From assembly GCA_021817875.1 (NCBI GenBank), contig JAKAFQ010000026.1:1-16823 (forward strand): a stretch of 16,823 bases of DNA, read 5' to 3'. The notes beneath the pieces were generated by a model that did no database searches, was not told where the DNA came from, and saw only the letters and a program-made list of their open reading frames with translations. Position 1 is the stretch's first letter. Every line of letters begins with the position of its first letter. A program made the position numbers and the translations under genes. This DNA is from Pseudomonadota bacterium (lineage in GTDB: Bacteria > Pseudomonadota > Gammaproteobacteria > Steroidobacterales > Steroidobacteraceae). This document shows, one piece after another, positions 1 to 7,214 of this stretch.

Positions 1-1191
1 GATCCCGACGGCAACCTGTTCATCGATCTGTCCGCGGGCGTCGGGGTGAACAGCGTCGGCCGGTGCCACCCGGCGGTCATACAGGCGATACAGGCGCAAT
101 CTCAGCAGTTGATGCATGCTTCGGACATCACCAACTCCAAGCGTATCGAGCTTGCGGCCAAGATCGCCGGGATCATGCCGGATGGGCTGCGGGACAACTG
201 CGTCACGTATTTCACCCAGAGCGGCAGCGGCGCCGTCGAGGCCGCCATCAAATTCGCCAAGCGCGCGACCGGCCGGCAGCAGATCCTCGCGTTTCACGGG
301 GCCTACCACGGCGTGTGGAACGCCTCGAACGCCCTGACGACCGGTAATCAGTATCGCTCGGGCTATGGGCCGTTCATGGGCGGCGTGATTCACGCGCCCT
401 ATCCCTACGCCTACCGCTTTCCGTTCGACACCGCGTCGAAGAGCGCCGAGCAGATCGCCGGAGAGTATGTCGACTATCTGCTCAACACCCGTTATACGGG
501 CGCGGACGACGTGGCCGCCGTGATCGTCGAGCCCGTTCAGGGCGAAGGCGGTTACGTCGCGCCGGGGCCGGATTTCCTGCGGCTGCTGCGCAAAGCCTGC
601 GACCAGGCCGGAGCGCTGCTGATCGCCGATGAGGTGCAGGCCGGGGCGGGACGCACCGGCAAGATGTGGTCGATCGAGCATTCCGGGGTCAAACCCGACC
701 TGCTCACCTTCGGCAAGGGCATGGGAGGCGATCTGCCCATGGCCGGCGTCGCGATGCGCGCCGACCTGGCCAAGCACATCCCGCCCGGCTCACAGCCCGG
801 CACATTCGCGGCGAATGCGCTCTCGGCCGCGGTGTGCATGACCAACATCGATCTGCTCACCGACCCGAAGTTGGGCCTCATCGAGCGCGCGCACGTCCTC
901 GGAATCGAGACCATGGACAAGTTGCGCGCGGCCGACTGTCCGCTCATCGGCGAGGTGCGCGGCCGCGGCCTGATGATCGGCATCGAGCTCGTCGAGGATC
1001 GGACCTCGAAGGCGCCGCTCAGGCCCGAGCGAGTCGGCCAGGTGGTGATGGAGAGCCTGAACCGCGGCATCATCATGGTGCCCTGCGGCCGCAACGGCAA
1101 CGTGCTGCGGCTGATGCCCTCGCTCACCATTCCGCGCCGTTATATGACGGTGGCGCTCGAGCAGTTGTTTGCCGTGCTGGCGAAGGTCTGA
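1..1191 (+). CDS. Class III pyridoxal-phosphate aminotransferase (5' end missing)
   Basis: Cytosolic PLP-dependent transaminase of the class III (omega-amino acid, GABA, glutamate-1-semialdehyde) family. The reading frame is open from base 1 and starts inside the conserved N-terminal motif DPDGNLFIDLSAGVG, so about 35-50 residues probably lie upstream of the window; 396 residues are present. A GTG at 46 is internal to this motif and is not the start. Visible signatures are SGSGAVEAAIKFA (PLP phosphate contact region), HGAYHGVW, EPVQGEGGY, LLIADEVQAGAGRTG with the PLP-ring Asp at fragment residue 210, and the Schiff-base Lys at residue 239 in FGKGMGG. The C-terminal RGRGLMIGIEL is also typical. 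The family is certain; the amino donor is not readable from sequence. It lies upstream of the decarboxylase gene on the same strand, separated by 140 bases that contain a strong hairpin. Confidence 0.93.
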   Translation, partial: DPDGNLFIDLSAGVGVNSVGRCHPAVIQAIQAQSQQLMHASDITNSKRIELAAKIAGIMPDGLRDNCVTYFTQSGSGAVEAAIKFAKRATGRQQILAFHGAYHGVWNASNALTTGNQYRSGYGPFMGGVIHAPYPYAYRFPFDTASKSAEQIAGEYVDYLLNTRYTGADDVAAVIVEPVQGEGGYVAPGPDFLRLLRKACDQAGALLIADEVQAGAGRTGKMWSIEHSGVKPDLLTFGKGMGGDLPMAGVAMRADLAKHIPPGSQPGTFAANALSAAVCMTNIDLLTDPKLGLIERAHVLGIETMDKLRAADCPLIGEVRGRGLMIGIELVEDRTSKAPLRPERVGQVVMESLNRGIIMVPCGRNGNVLRLMPSLTIPRRYMTVALEQLFAVLAKV

Positions 1192-1200
1192 AGGCCGGTT

Positions 1201-1256
1201 GAGCGCCAGGCGCGTCCGGCCGCGGTGCCGGGCCGGACGCGTGTGGCGGGGCGCTC
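1201..1256. other. Large GC-rich stem-loop between aminotransferase and decarboxylase genes
   Basis: A perfect 11-base inverted repeat, CGCGTCCGGCC (1211-1221) and GGCCGGACGCG (1231-1241), encloses a 9-base loop. An outer 7-base stem, GAGCGCC (1201-1207) with GGCGCTC (1250-1256), extends it across an asymmetric internal loop. It begins 10 bases after the aminotransferase stop codon. There is no run of T on either side, so it does not look like a classical intrinsic terminator. It may be a Rho-assisted terminator, an mRNA 3'-end stabiliser or a processing site that separates the expression of the two genes. Confidence 0.6.
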
Positions 1257-1331
1257 GGCTCTCGAGGCGGCTCGCCCCGCAGGCCGAGCGGCGGACGCCG
1301 GACGATCGCCTTGGAACAAGAGGTAGCCGTG

Positions 1332-2348
1332 ATGCACATGAAGAAAATTGCGTGTGAGGAAGCCTTCAACGTACCGGAGGTCGCCCGCGAGCTGAACAGG
1401 ATCGCGAAGGCGGGCGGCACGTCGAAGGATCTGGTGCTCATCCGGGCGCTCTACGGTGACGGGGTCACCGGCTACAACGCTCAGTTCGTGCCGAGGCTGG
1501 TCGATGTCGATGACATGCGGCTCAAGCAGATGGACGCACTCGGTATCGACATGCACGTGCTGTCGCTCACCGTTCCGGGCGTGCAGATGTTCGATGCCGA
1601 CACGGCCACCGAGTACGCCCGGCTCGTCAATGATCGACTGGCCGAAATCGTGGCACGCCACCCCAAGCGCTATGCGGCGCTCGCGTGCTTCGCGCCCCAC
1701 TCGCCGAAGCGGGCCGCGAAGGAAATCGAGCGCGCCATCGGTTCGCTGCGTCTCAACGGACTGATCGTCAACTCACACACCAACGACGAGTACTACGACG
1801 ACGAGAAGTATTACCCGTTCTTCGAGGCGGCCGAGGCGCTCGATGCCGCCATCTATCTGCATCCACGCGCGCCGATGACCGGCCTCGACCGGCCGTTCGA
1901 CAAATACTGGATGGAAGGGGCGTTGTGGGGCTATGGGATCGAGACCAGCACGCACGCACTGCGGCTGATCTTCTGCGGCCTGTTCGACCGTTTCCCCCGG
2001 TTGAAGATCGTGCTCGGACACATGGGCGAAGGTCTGCCGTTCTGGATCACGCGGCTCGACTTCATGCACGACGAGGCGGTGGTGGTCGGCACGGCGCCGC
2101 GACTGCAGCTGAAGCCCTCGGAGTACCTGAAGCGCAATTTCGTGATCACCACCAGCGGCCAGGAGAATCATCTGGCCCTGAAATATTCCATCGACGTGCT
2201 CGGCGAAGACAACGTGATGTGGGCCATCGATTACCCGTATCAGCCGATGGAACCTGCGGTGAGGTTCATGGATACGGCGCCGTTGAGCGACAGCGTCAAG
2301 GCGAAGGTTTACGGCGGAAATGCCGCTCGGGTGTTCCACATCGCATGA
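1332..2348 (+). CDS. Amidohydrolase-family aromatic acid decarboxylase (LigW / gamma-resorcylate decarboxylase type)
   Basis: Predicted metal-dependent, oxygen-independent decarboxylase of a hydroxylated benzoate, in the ACMSD / amidohydrolase_2 family. The 338 residues match the family length. From memory of Sphingomonad LigW (5-carboxyvanillate decarboxylase), the metal-binding N-terminal motif is TEEAF; here it is CEEAF with Glu9. The other expected metal and catalytic residues are present: His177 in YLHPR, His230 in LGHMGEGLPFW and Asp300 in AIDYPYQ. Having Ala rather than His two residues after the metal-binding Glu places it with LigW rather than with gamma-resorcylate decarboxylase (EEHF). 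The loop that carries LigW's substrate-carboxylate Arg does not align with an Arg here, so the substrate may differ. The start is ATG 1332 with AAGAGG at 1318-1323; GTG 1329 and ATG 1338 are alternatives. The gene ends 40 bases from the convergent AraC gene. Confidence 0.88.
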   Translation: MHMKKIACEEAFNVPEVARELNRIAKAGGTSKDLVLIRALYGDGVTGYNAQFVPRLVDVDDMRLKQMDALGIDMHVLSLTVPGVQMFDADTATEYARLVNDRLAEIVARHPKRYAALACFAPHSPKRAAKEIERAIGSLRLNGLIVNSHTNDEYYDDEKYYPFFEAAEALDAAIYLHPRAPMTGLDRPFDKYWMEGALWGYGIETSTHALRLIFCGLFDRFPRLKIVLGHMGEGLPFWITRLDFMHDEAVVVGTAPRLQLKPSEYLKRNFVITTSGQENHLALKYSIDVLGEDNVMWAIDYPYQPMEPAVRFMDTAPLSDSVKAKVYGGNAARVFHIA

Positions 2349-2388
2349 CCGGCCCGCGGCGCGCCTGATCGGCGCCTCCTCCCGGCGG

Positions 2389-3363
2389 TCAGGCCATGCT
2401 GCCGGCGGGTTCGGCGGCGGCCAGCCGGCGCTCGGCCTTCGGCGGATGGCCGAACGCCTTGCGGTAAGCGCGCGAGAAGTGCGCGCCGTCCTTGAAACCG
2501 CAGGTGAGTGCGACCTCGATGATCGGTGCACGCTGTGCATCCTGAGTCAGCAGCTCGCGCGCACGCGCGAGCCGCCGCGACCAGATGAGCGATGCCGGGG
2601 TCCAGCCGGCCGCGCTCACCAGCCGGTACAGGCGGCGCACCGAGGTATTGAAATGTACCGCGATACTGTTCGGAGACAGATCGGGGTTGTCGATGTTGCC
2701 GTCGACGAATTGCGTGATCTCACGCAGGCTCATGGTGCGCCGCCCGCCCGCCTGTTGCATTGCGGGCTCGACGTTGCGATCGAGCGCGGCCGCCAGCAAC
2801 TCGAGCGTCATGGCGGTCAGATCGAGTTCGCCGAGAGTCGCTGCGTTGCGCACCGCCGAGCGCAGCAACCCGGAAAGCAGCGCGCCGGCCCCGTGATCGG
2901 AGCGGATGGATGTGGCGAGCGGCAGGGGCCGGCCGCCGAAGCGATCCTTCAGGACGTGCGCCGGCAGGTGGAACGAGTACTGGTGGAATCCGGGGCCGAT
3001 TTCGAAGGTCGATGGGAACCGGGAGTCGATGAGTGTGCAGTCTCCGGGCTGCAGCGCGGCCTCGGAGCCGCGCTGGCGCATGCGCGCCGCGCCGCCCGCC
3101 TGCAGGACGAGAAAGACCTGATCGGCCCGGCAGTGCCGGTCATCCCGGTCCCGGACGACGCGCCCGCCGGACAGGGTCACATCGGCGAACTCGAGCGAGC
3201 CGGCCCGGCGCGTCCGGATGCCTCCGCGAAATTCCCACCAGCGATCCGTCGACACCTGGTACGGGCCACAGATACGCCGCAGCGCCTCGTTGCACGCTTC
3301 GAAGCTGACGAAGTGAGGATCGCAGTCGCCGCCGGTCGTCAGGATGTCACGCATTGCACGCAT
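2389..3363 (-). CDS. AraC-family transcriptional regulator (FeaR-like N-terminal domain)
   Basis: DNA-binding regulator of about 324 residues. The N-terminal ~200 residues resemble the AraC-binding-like domain found in FeaR-type regulators (features such as SFEACNEALRRICGPY, then a beta-rich VFLVLQAGG...LQPGDCTLIDS). The C-terminal ~100 residues are the double helix-turn-helix of AraC/XylS proteins: ITQFVDGNIDNPDLSPNSIA, then HFNTSVRRLYRLV, and the second HTH ending in ALTCGFKDGAHFSRAYRKAF followed by GHPP. I chose ATG 3363 because GGAG lies 7 bases upstream; TTG 3408 and ATG 3390 are in frame but have weaker ribosome sites. It is transcribed away from the TetR gene and converges on the decarboxylase gene. 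FeaR itself activates aromatic-amine oxidation genes in E. coli; a similar role here is inference. A near-consensus promoter sits upstream at 3438-3465. Confidence 0.9.
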   Translation of the reverse strand: MRAMRDILTTGGDCDPHFVSFEACNEALRRICGPYQVSTDRWWEFRGGIRTRRAGSLEFADVTLSGGRVVRDRDDRHCRADQVFLVLQAGGAARMRQRGSEAALQPGDCTLIDSRFPSTFEIGPGFHQYSFHLPAHVLKDRFGGRPLPLATSIRSDHGAGALLSGLLRSAVRNAATLGELDLTAMTLELLAAALDRNVEPAMQQAGGRRTMSLREITQFVDGNIDNPDLSPNSIAVHFNTSVRRLYRLVSAAGWTPASLIWSRRLARARELLTQDAQRAPIIEVALTCGFKDGAHFSRAYRKAFGHPPKAERRLAAAEPAGSMA

Positions 3364-3420
3364 TGCCCGTCTCCGTGCCCCCGGGGCCATCCGAGGGATG
3401 GCCGCCAAAATATCGATTTA

Positions 3421-3442
3421 ATACTCGATTTTAGTCGAGTAT
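3421..3442. promoter_or_regulatory. Perfect palindromic operator between araC-type and tetR-type genes
   Basis: ATACTCGA (3421-3428), a 6-base spacer and TCGAGTAT (3435-3442) form a perfect 8-base inverted repeat in an AT-rich island. It overlaps the -10 box and presumed start site of the leftward promoter. It also lies between a weak rightward -35 (TTTAAT, 3417-3422) and a good rightward -10 (TATATT, 3440-3445) that are 17 bases apart. Size and position suit a TetR dimer that represses both directions, but the AraC protein could also bind here. Confidence 0.65.
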
Positions 3443-3465
3443 ATTTATGTTTCAGGTGGTGTCAA
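3438..3465 (-). promoter_or_regulatory. Near-consensus sigma-70 promoter for the AraC-type regulator
   Basis: Read on the minus strand, TTGACA (3465-3460, perfect -35) is followed after 16 bases by TATACT (3443-3438, 5 of 6 matches to the -10 consensus). The predicted transcript would start near 3431 and have a leader of about 70 bases before ATG 3363. The -10 box lies inside the palindrome at 3421-3442, so the promoter should be repressible. Confidence 0.65.
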
Positions 3466-3542
3466 TCGCGGCGTGCGGACCCAGGTCTCATAGACGCATT
3501 TGCAGACGCCGGCAGAGCGGTCGCATCGAGCCTGGTCTGATC

Positions 3543-3574
3543 GAAATCAATCCAGTGAGGTCAATGAAATCAAT
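3543..3574. repeat. Pair of direct 9-base repeats upstream of the TetR gene
   Basis: GAAATCAAT occurs at 3543-3551 and 3566-3574, 23 bases apart start to start, which is about two helical turns. Tandem direct half-sites of this spacing are typical of AraC-family activator sites. They lie 46 bases before the chosen TetR start, so they could regulate that gene. No binding protein can be assigned from sequence alone. Confidence 0.4.
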
Positions 3575-3619
3575 GTGCTGCCATGCGGCGTCACGCGGCG
3601 GAAGCTCGGGGTTGCCAGC

Positions 3620-4315
3620 GTGGCACTGATCGGAAACCGCAAGCGCTCGTGGCATGCACGCGGGATCGAGCGGCGCAGGCTCCTGCTCCAGTCGGCGAGC
3701 GCCCTGCTCGCCGAACGCGATCTCGATCAGCTGAGCCTGGCCGATGTGGCGGCCAGGGCCGGTGTGCCGAAGAGTTCCGCCTATCACTTCTATGCGGACA
3801 TGCAGGCCCTGTACGCTGCGTTGCTGGCGCGGGTGCAGGCGGAGCTGATCGCAGTGCTGTCGGAACCGCTTCGCGGGTACTTCGAAACCTGGCCAGACGT
3901 GATCAGTGCCCTGATGAAACGTGGCGCCGCGTTCTACATGGCCAATCCCGCTGCCCGGCAGCTGCAGATCGGACCGAAGACGCCTCCGGCGCTCAAGTTA
4001 TACGACCGTCGCAGCGATATTGCGATCGCGCAGCTGTTCGAACAGCACCTCGCGAGCGTGTTCGAGCTGCCGTCGATCGCGAACCGCTTGCAGCTGTTCT
4101 ACCGGGCCGTCGAGATCGCGGACCTGATGTTCTGCCTGTCCATGCTCGAGCATGGCTCGCTGACCCCGGACATGTGCCGGGAAGCCGACCGTGCCGCCTC
4201 GGCTTACCTCGCGGCCTATCTTCCGGTCACCCTGCCCTATCGCAATGTCGAGTCACCCGGTTACGCGGTGGCCCGCGCACGCCGGCCGGAGCCGTCCCGC
4301 GCCGATGCCGATTGA
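3620..4315 (+). CDS. TetR-family transcriptional regulator
   Basis: Predicted one-component repressor of 231 residues. Residues about 17-63 form the TetR helix-turn-helix: GIERRRLLLQSASALLAERD, then LSLADVAARAGVPKSSAYHF and the YADMQALYAALL helix. The rest is an all-helical ligand and dimerisation domain with no recognisable signature (for example FYMANPAARQLQIGPKTPPA). I chose GTG 3620, which gives only 16 residues before the HTH and has a G-rich stretch about 8 bases upstream. GTG 3575 is also in frame, and the frame is open back to about 3500, but that extension looks non-coding. It is divergent from the AraC-type gene across a shared palindrome and ends only 9 bases from the convergent MoaF gene. 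The effector is unknown; an aromatic substrate or intermediate of this cluster is the obvious guess. Confidence 0.85.
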   Translation: MALIGNRKRSWHARGIERRRLLLQSASALLAERDLDQLSLADVAARAGVPKSSAYHFYADMQALYAALLARVQAELIAVLSEPLRGYFETWPDVISALMKRGAAFYMANPAARQLQIGPKTPPALKLYDRRSDIAIAQLFEQHLASVFELPSIANRLQLFYRAVEIADLMFCLSMLEHGSLTPDMCREADRAASAYLAAYLPVTLPYRNVESPGYAVARARRPEPSRADAD

Positions 4316-4324
4316 CCGATCACT

Positions 4325-5155
4325 TCACCCTGAAGACACGCTCACCAGGCGCGCGCGCGCACCGACCGGGAAGTTCATCACCGCTCCGAAGTCGAAGCCC
4401 CGGTACCCGAAGATCTTCCCCGTCGTCTTCATCTGCTCCAGATCGACGAGCACCGCACCGAGCGTCGGCACGATCTTCTCGCGCCACACGAACAGGTAGA
4501 GCCGGTCGGCGACTTTCAGGTAGTGGCAACGGTCCGTGTCGGCCAGGCCCTGCTCGGATCCGGCGAGACAGTGCCAGGTGTAGAACCGCTCGTTGAGATA
4601 GATGTGTTCGTAGCGCTCCGATCCGCTGTAGGTGTATTCGATCCGCCTGCCGATCAGCTCACGCGTGCCGGCATGCCGCCCGGTGGCACGCCCGAACGGC
4701 GCATCGATCGCGCCGCTCAGGAACCCAGCCTTGACTCCGGTCAACTCCTCGCCCCGGCCGATCCGCTCGATGAGCGGCAGCTTCGCCTCGGATTCGCCAG
4801 GCAGCTCGCACTCGATCGCCGTGCAGATGCCACGGTCGGGCTCGAGTACCAGGCTGATCGTCGCTGCGCGTTTCCCGGAGGCGACGAAATCGACGAACAG
4901 GACACCGGGACGGATTTCGGTCGCACGATAGGATTCCACCTGGCCCTGCCCACGCACCAGCTCCGAAGCGCTCCGGAAGTGATATTCCGTCGTGCTTCCG
5001 TCCTCGAAACTCAGCTTCATGCGCGTTCCGCTCAGCCGGGACGAGGGCGCAAGCGTATGCGAATGCGCATCGGACCCGAATGCCTCGCCGAGCTCACCTA
5101 CGGCGATCCACTTCGCATCCGTCGCCGCCCCGGGGATATCGCCTGGATTGTTCAT
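4325..5155 (-). CDS. MoaF-family protein (first of two paralogues)
   Basis: Cytosolic protein of 276 residues with no signal peptide. The C-terminal third has the MoaF C-terminal domain pattern: YTYSGSERYEHIYLNERFYT, then GLADTDRCHYLKV, LYLFVWREKIVPTLG, GKIFGYRG and a final VGARARL. The N-terminal part is beta-rich and could form a second barrel. MoaF was named in the Klebsiella monoamine regulon (moaEF); the 'molybdenum cofactor biosynthesis protein F' label in databases has no support here. Its biochemical function is not established. Start ATG 5155 has GAGG 7 bases upstream; the frame is open to 5182 without a better start. It follows the aldehyde dehydrogenase gene on the same strand after 184 bases, so co-transcription is possible. 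It shares many motif positions with the protein at 11401-12186 but is clearly divergent from it. Confidence 0.83.
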   Translation of the reverse strand: MNNPGDIPGAATDAKWIAVGELGEAFGSDAHSHTLAPSSRLSGTRMKLSFEDGSTTEYHFRSASELVRGQGQVESYRATEIRPGVLFVDFVASGKRAATISLVLEPDRGICTAIECELPGESEAKLPLIERIGRGEELTGVKAGFLSGAIDAPFGRATGRHAGTRELIGRRIEYTYSGSERYEHIYLNERFYTWHCLAGSEQGLADTDRCHYLKVADRLYLFVWREKIVPTLGAVLVDLEQMKTTGKIFGYRGFDFGAVMNFPVGARARLVSVSSG

Positions 5156-5339
5156 AGCATGACCTCGACGCCACATCGCCACAGTTTCCGCCCGCGCACA
5201 GATACACCGGCCTTCACCCCGCGGCGGCGCCGTCGCATCTGCGCGCAGGGCCCTTCACCCACCGCGGTCGAACCCTGCCGCCCTCCACCAGCTGCCGCAG
5301 CGCCGCCGGCCATCTTCGTGCCCGGGGCGCACACGCGCG

Positions 5340-6752
5340 TCAGCGTGCGATGTTGAGCGCCTGGACCGTGGTGTACTCTTTCAGTCCGTCCACCCCGAAC
5401 TCGACACCGATGCCTGAGCACTTGACTCCGCCGAACGGCGTCATCGGGTTGATCACACCGTGCTGGTTGACCCACGCAGTGCCGCATTCGAGCTGCCCGG
5501 CGTAGCCCGCCGCCGCCTCGGGATCGTCTGCCCAGACCGAGCCGCCGAGACCGACTTCGAGGGAATTGGCCCGGCGGATCGCTTCGTCGATGGTGCGATA
5601 GCGGATGATCGGGATGACCGGCCCGAACTGTTCCTCCTTCACGATCCGCATCTCGTCGGTCGCCTCCGCAATGACAGTGAGCGGATAGACGAATCCCGGA
5701 CCCTGCCTCTTGTGTCCGCCGGTCACGATGCGCGCCCCGCGCTCGCGGGCCTCCGCGACCAGGCCCATGACCTTGTCGAGCTGCATGCGGTTGGAAACCG
5801 GTCCGATGAGCGTCTGCGGTTCGAGGCCGTTGCCCACCGGTATCTTCTCGACGTACGCCGCGAACCGCTCCACCACGGCGGCGTACTGCGATTCGTGCAC
5901 GTACAGGCGTTTCAGCGCCGCGCAGGTCTGACCGGAGTTGATGAAGCAGCCCCAGAACAGTTTCTCGAGCAGCGGCTCGATGTTCGTGCCGGGCAGCACG
6001 ACGCCGGCATCGTTTCCGCCGAGTTCCAGCGTCACGCGCTTCAGAGAATGCGCGGCGCTCTCCATGACCTTCTTGCCGGTGGCGATCGATCCGGTGAATA
6101 CGAGCTTGTCGACACCCGGATGTTCGGTGAGCCGCGCGCCGACCTCCACGCCTCCCGTCACCACATTGATGACGCCGGGCGGCAACGCCGTATTCATCAG
6201 TTCCACGAGCCGCAGCGTCGACAGTGGCGTGAAGGGCGATGGCTTGATGACGACCGTGCATCCGACGCGCACCGCAGGCATGACATGCCACGTCGCGATC
6301 AACAGCGGCCAGTTCCACGGTGTGACGGAGCCGACGACACCGACCGGCTTGCGCCGGATCACGATGCGGGCGACGCTGTCGTTCTGGAGCGTCTCTTCGG
6401 GCAGATTCAGCGACGCGGTCGCCCGCGTCCAGCCGGCCGCACCTGCCACCTCGAAATTGGCGCCCGGTCCGCTCTGGGCCTTGCCCTGCTCGAGCGTGAT
6501 CAGCCTAGAGAGCTCCGCCTGATGTCGTTCGATGAGCGCGGCGATGTCCAGGAGCCGCGCCGAGCGTTCCGCATCGGGCGTCGACGACCAGCCCGGCAGC
6601 GCCTCGCGCGCGCAGCGGACGGCCTGATCGAGCTGCTCGATCGTCGCTTCGGAACAGCGTCCGGCGATGGATTCGTCGAATGGATTGAGAACGTCGAGCT
6701 CTCGGGGAGTGGTTACGGCTTCACCGCCGATGGTCAGCGCGAAAGACGACAT
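5340..6752 (-). CDS. NAD(P)-dependent aldehyde dehydrogenase
   Basis: Oxidises an aldehyde to the acid in the cytosol. The 470 residues match the ALDH superfamily length. Motifs in order are TPWNWPL with the oxyanion Asn147, IKPSPFTP with Lys170 for cofactor binding, the coenzyme loop FTGSIATGKKV, the general base Glu243 in LELGGND, the nucleophile Cys277 in INSGQTCAALKR, and Glu374 in KEEQFGPVIP. All key residues are present, so an active enzyme is expected. Start ATG 6752 has GGAG 8 bases upstream; a longer frame to 6806 lacks this. The 184 bases after its stop codon hold only GC-rich sequence before the MoaF gene. In this setting it could oxidise the aldehyde made by the aminotransferase or an amine dehydrogenase. 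The substrate cannot be named; the sequence is in the broad betaine/benzaldehyde/vanillin-type group. Confidence 0.93.
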   Translation of the reverse strand: MSSFALTIGGEAVTTPRELDVLNPFDESIAGRCSEATIEQLDQAVRCAREALPGWSSTPDAERSARLLDIAALIERHQAELSRLITLEQGKAQSGPGANFEVAGAAGWTRATASLNLPEETLQNDSVARIVIRRKPVGVVGSVTPWNWPLLIATWHVMPAVRVGCTVVIKPSPFTPLSTLRLVELMNTALPPGVINVVTGGVEVGARLTEHPGVDKLVFTGSIATGKKVMESAAHSLKRVTLELGGNDAGVVLPGTNIEPLLEKLFWGCFINSGQTCAALKRLYVHESQYAAVVERFAAYVEKIPVGNGLEPQTLIGPVSNRMQLDKVMGLVAEARERGARIVTGGHKRQGPGFVYPLTVIAEATDEMRIVKEEQFGPVIPIIRYRTIDEAIRRANSLEVGLGGSVWADDPEAAAGYAGQLECGTAWVNQHGVINPMTPFGGVKCSGIGVEFGVDGLKEYTTVQALNIAR

Positions 6753-7214
6753 CAATGAGGCTCCAGATGAATCGGGCGGGGCTGATCGCACCTGACCAGG
6801 CCCCATTGCCCGTGCATGGCGCGCCAGGACTGCACGCCGTTTCCCGGATGCTAGTCCCGAGGGTAACGGCCCGCTTGCTCCCTATTGCCGCAGAATTGTC
6901 TCACCGTGCCACATGGATCGATGAGGTGCTCGCCCCAGCCCCGCCCCCCGGGCACGGGTAACCACGGACAAGCCGGCGATGTGTCTGTCTTCCGGCATGA
7001 CTACGCCATGGCCCGATCGGATCGGCCGGACGCATCACGCTCTCCAATCTCGACTAGCTGTCGCCTGGGCCTTCCCGGCCCGGTGCGACCGCACCGGCAC
7101 GAGCCGCTTGCGGGCCGACGCCGATCTGGCGCGCCGTCGCAGCCGCCATGCTGCGCCGCTCAAGCCGCCGCGAGAACCTCCGGGACGTGCTCGAGCGCCC
7201 CGGAAAGATCGCCG
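6753..7214. other. Non-coding interval upstream of the aldehyde dehydrogenase gene
   Basis: These 462 bases lie between the start of the ALDH gene and the end of the CocE-type gene, both on the minus strand. The interval should hold the ALDH promoter, but I found no convincing -35/-10 or -24/-12 pair. The only clear structure is the inverted repeat at 6811-6836. A 44-codon minus-strand frame at 6901-7035 has a GGAG-like ribosome site but no recognisable sequence. No transposon ends, tRNA or intrinsic terminator are visible. Confidence 0.5.
6811..6836. promoter_or_regulatory. Nested inverted repeat upstream of aldehyde dehydrogenase
   Basis: CGTGCA (6811-6816) and TGCACG (6831-6836) are perfect inverted arms 14 bases apart. 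Inside them is the perfect 10-base palindrome TGGCGCGCCA (6817-6826). The structure lies about 60-85 bases upstream of ATG 6752, a position suited to a regulator site. The inner palindrome is off-centre, so part of the symmetry may be chance in GC-rich DNA. Confidence 0.35.

Noticed and set aside
2320..3540. 406-codon open frame on the plus strand
   Set aside because: It is antisense to the AraC-type regulator and runs through its promoter; composition is non-protein-like.
4325..5155. Molybdenum cofactor biosynthesis role for MoaF proteins
   Set aside because: No Moco gene is nearby, and the MoaF name stems from a monoamine-related locus; the label is not supported by context.
5245..5278. 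GCAGGG / CCCTGC inverted repeat as an ALDH terminator
   Set aside because: The arms are only 6 bases with a 22-base loop and no T tract, which is expected by chance in this GC-rich gap.
5460..6758. 432-codon open frame on the plus strand
   Set aside because: It is antisense to the aldehyde dehydrogenase, whose catalytic motifs are all intact; the opposite frame has no family signature.
6901..7035. 44-codon minus-strand frame with a GGAG-like site upstream
   Set aside because: The product has no recognisable feature, and the composition is that of GC-rich non-coding DNA; it is kept only as a remark under the interval.
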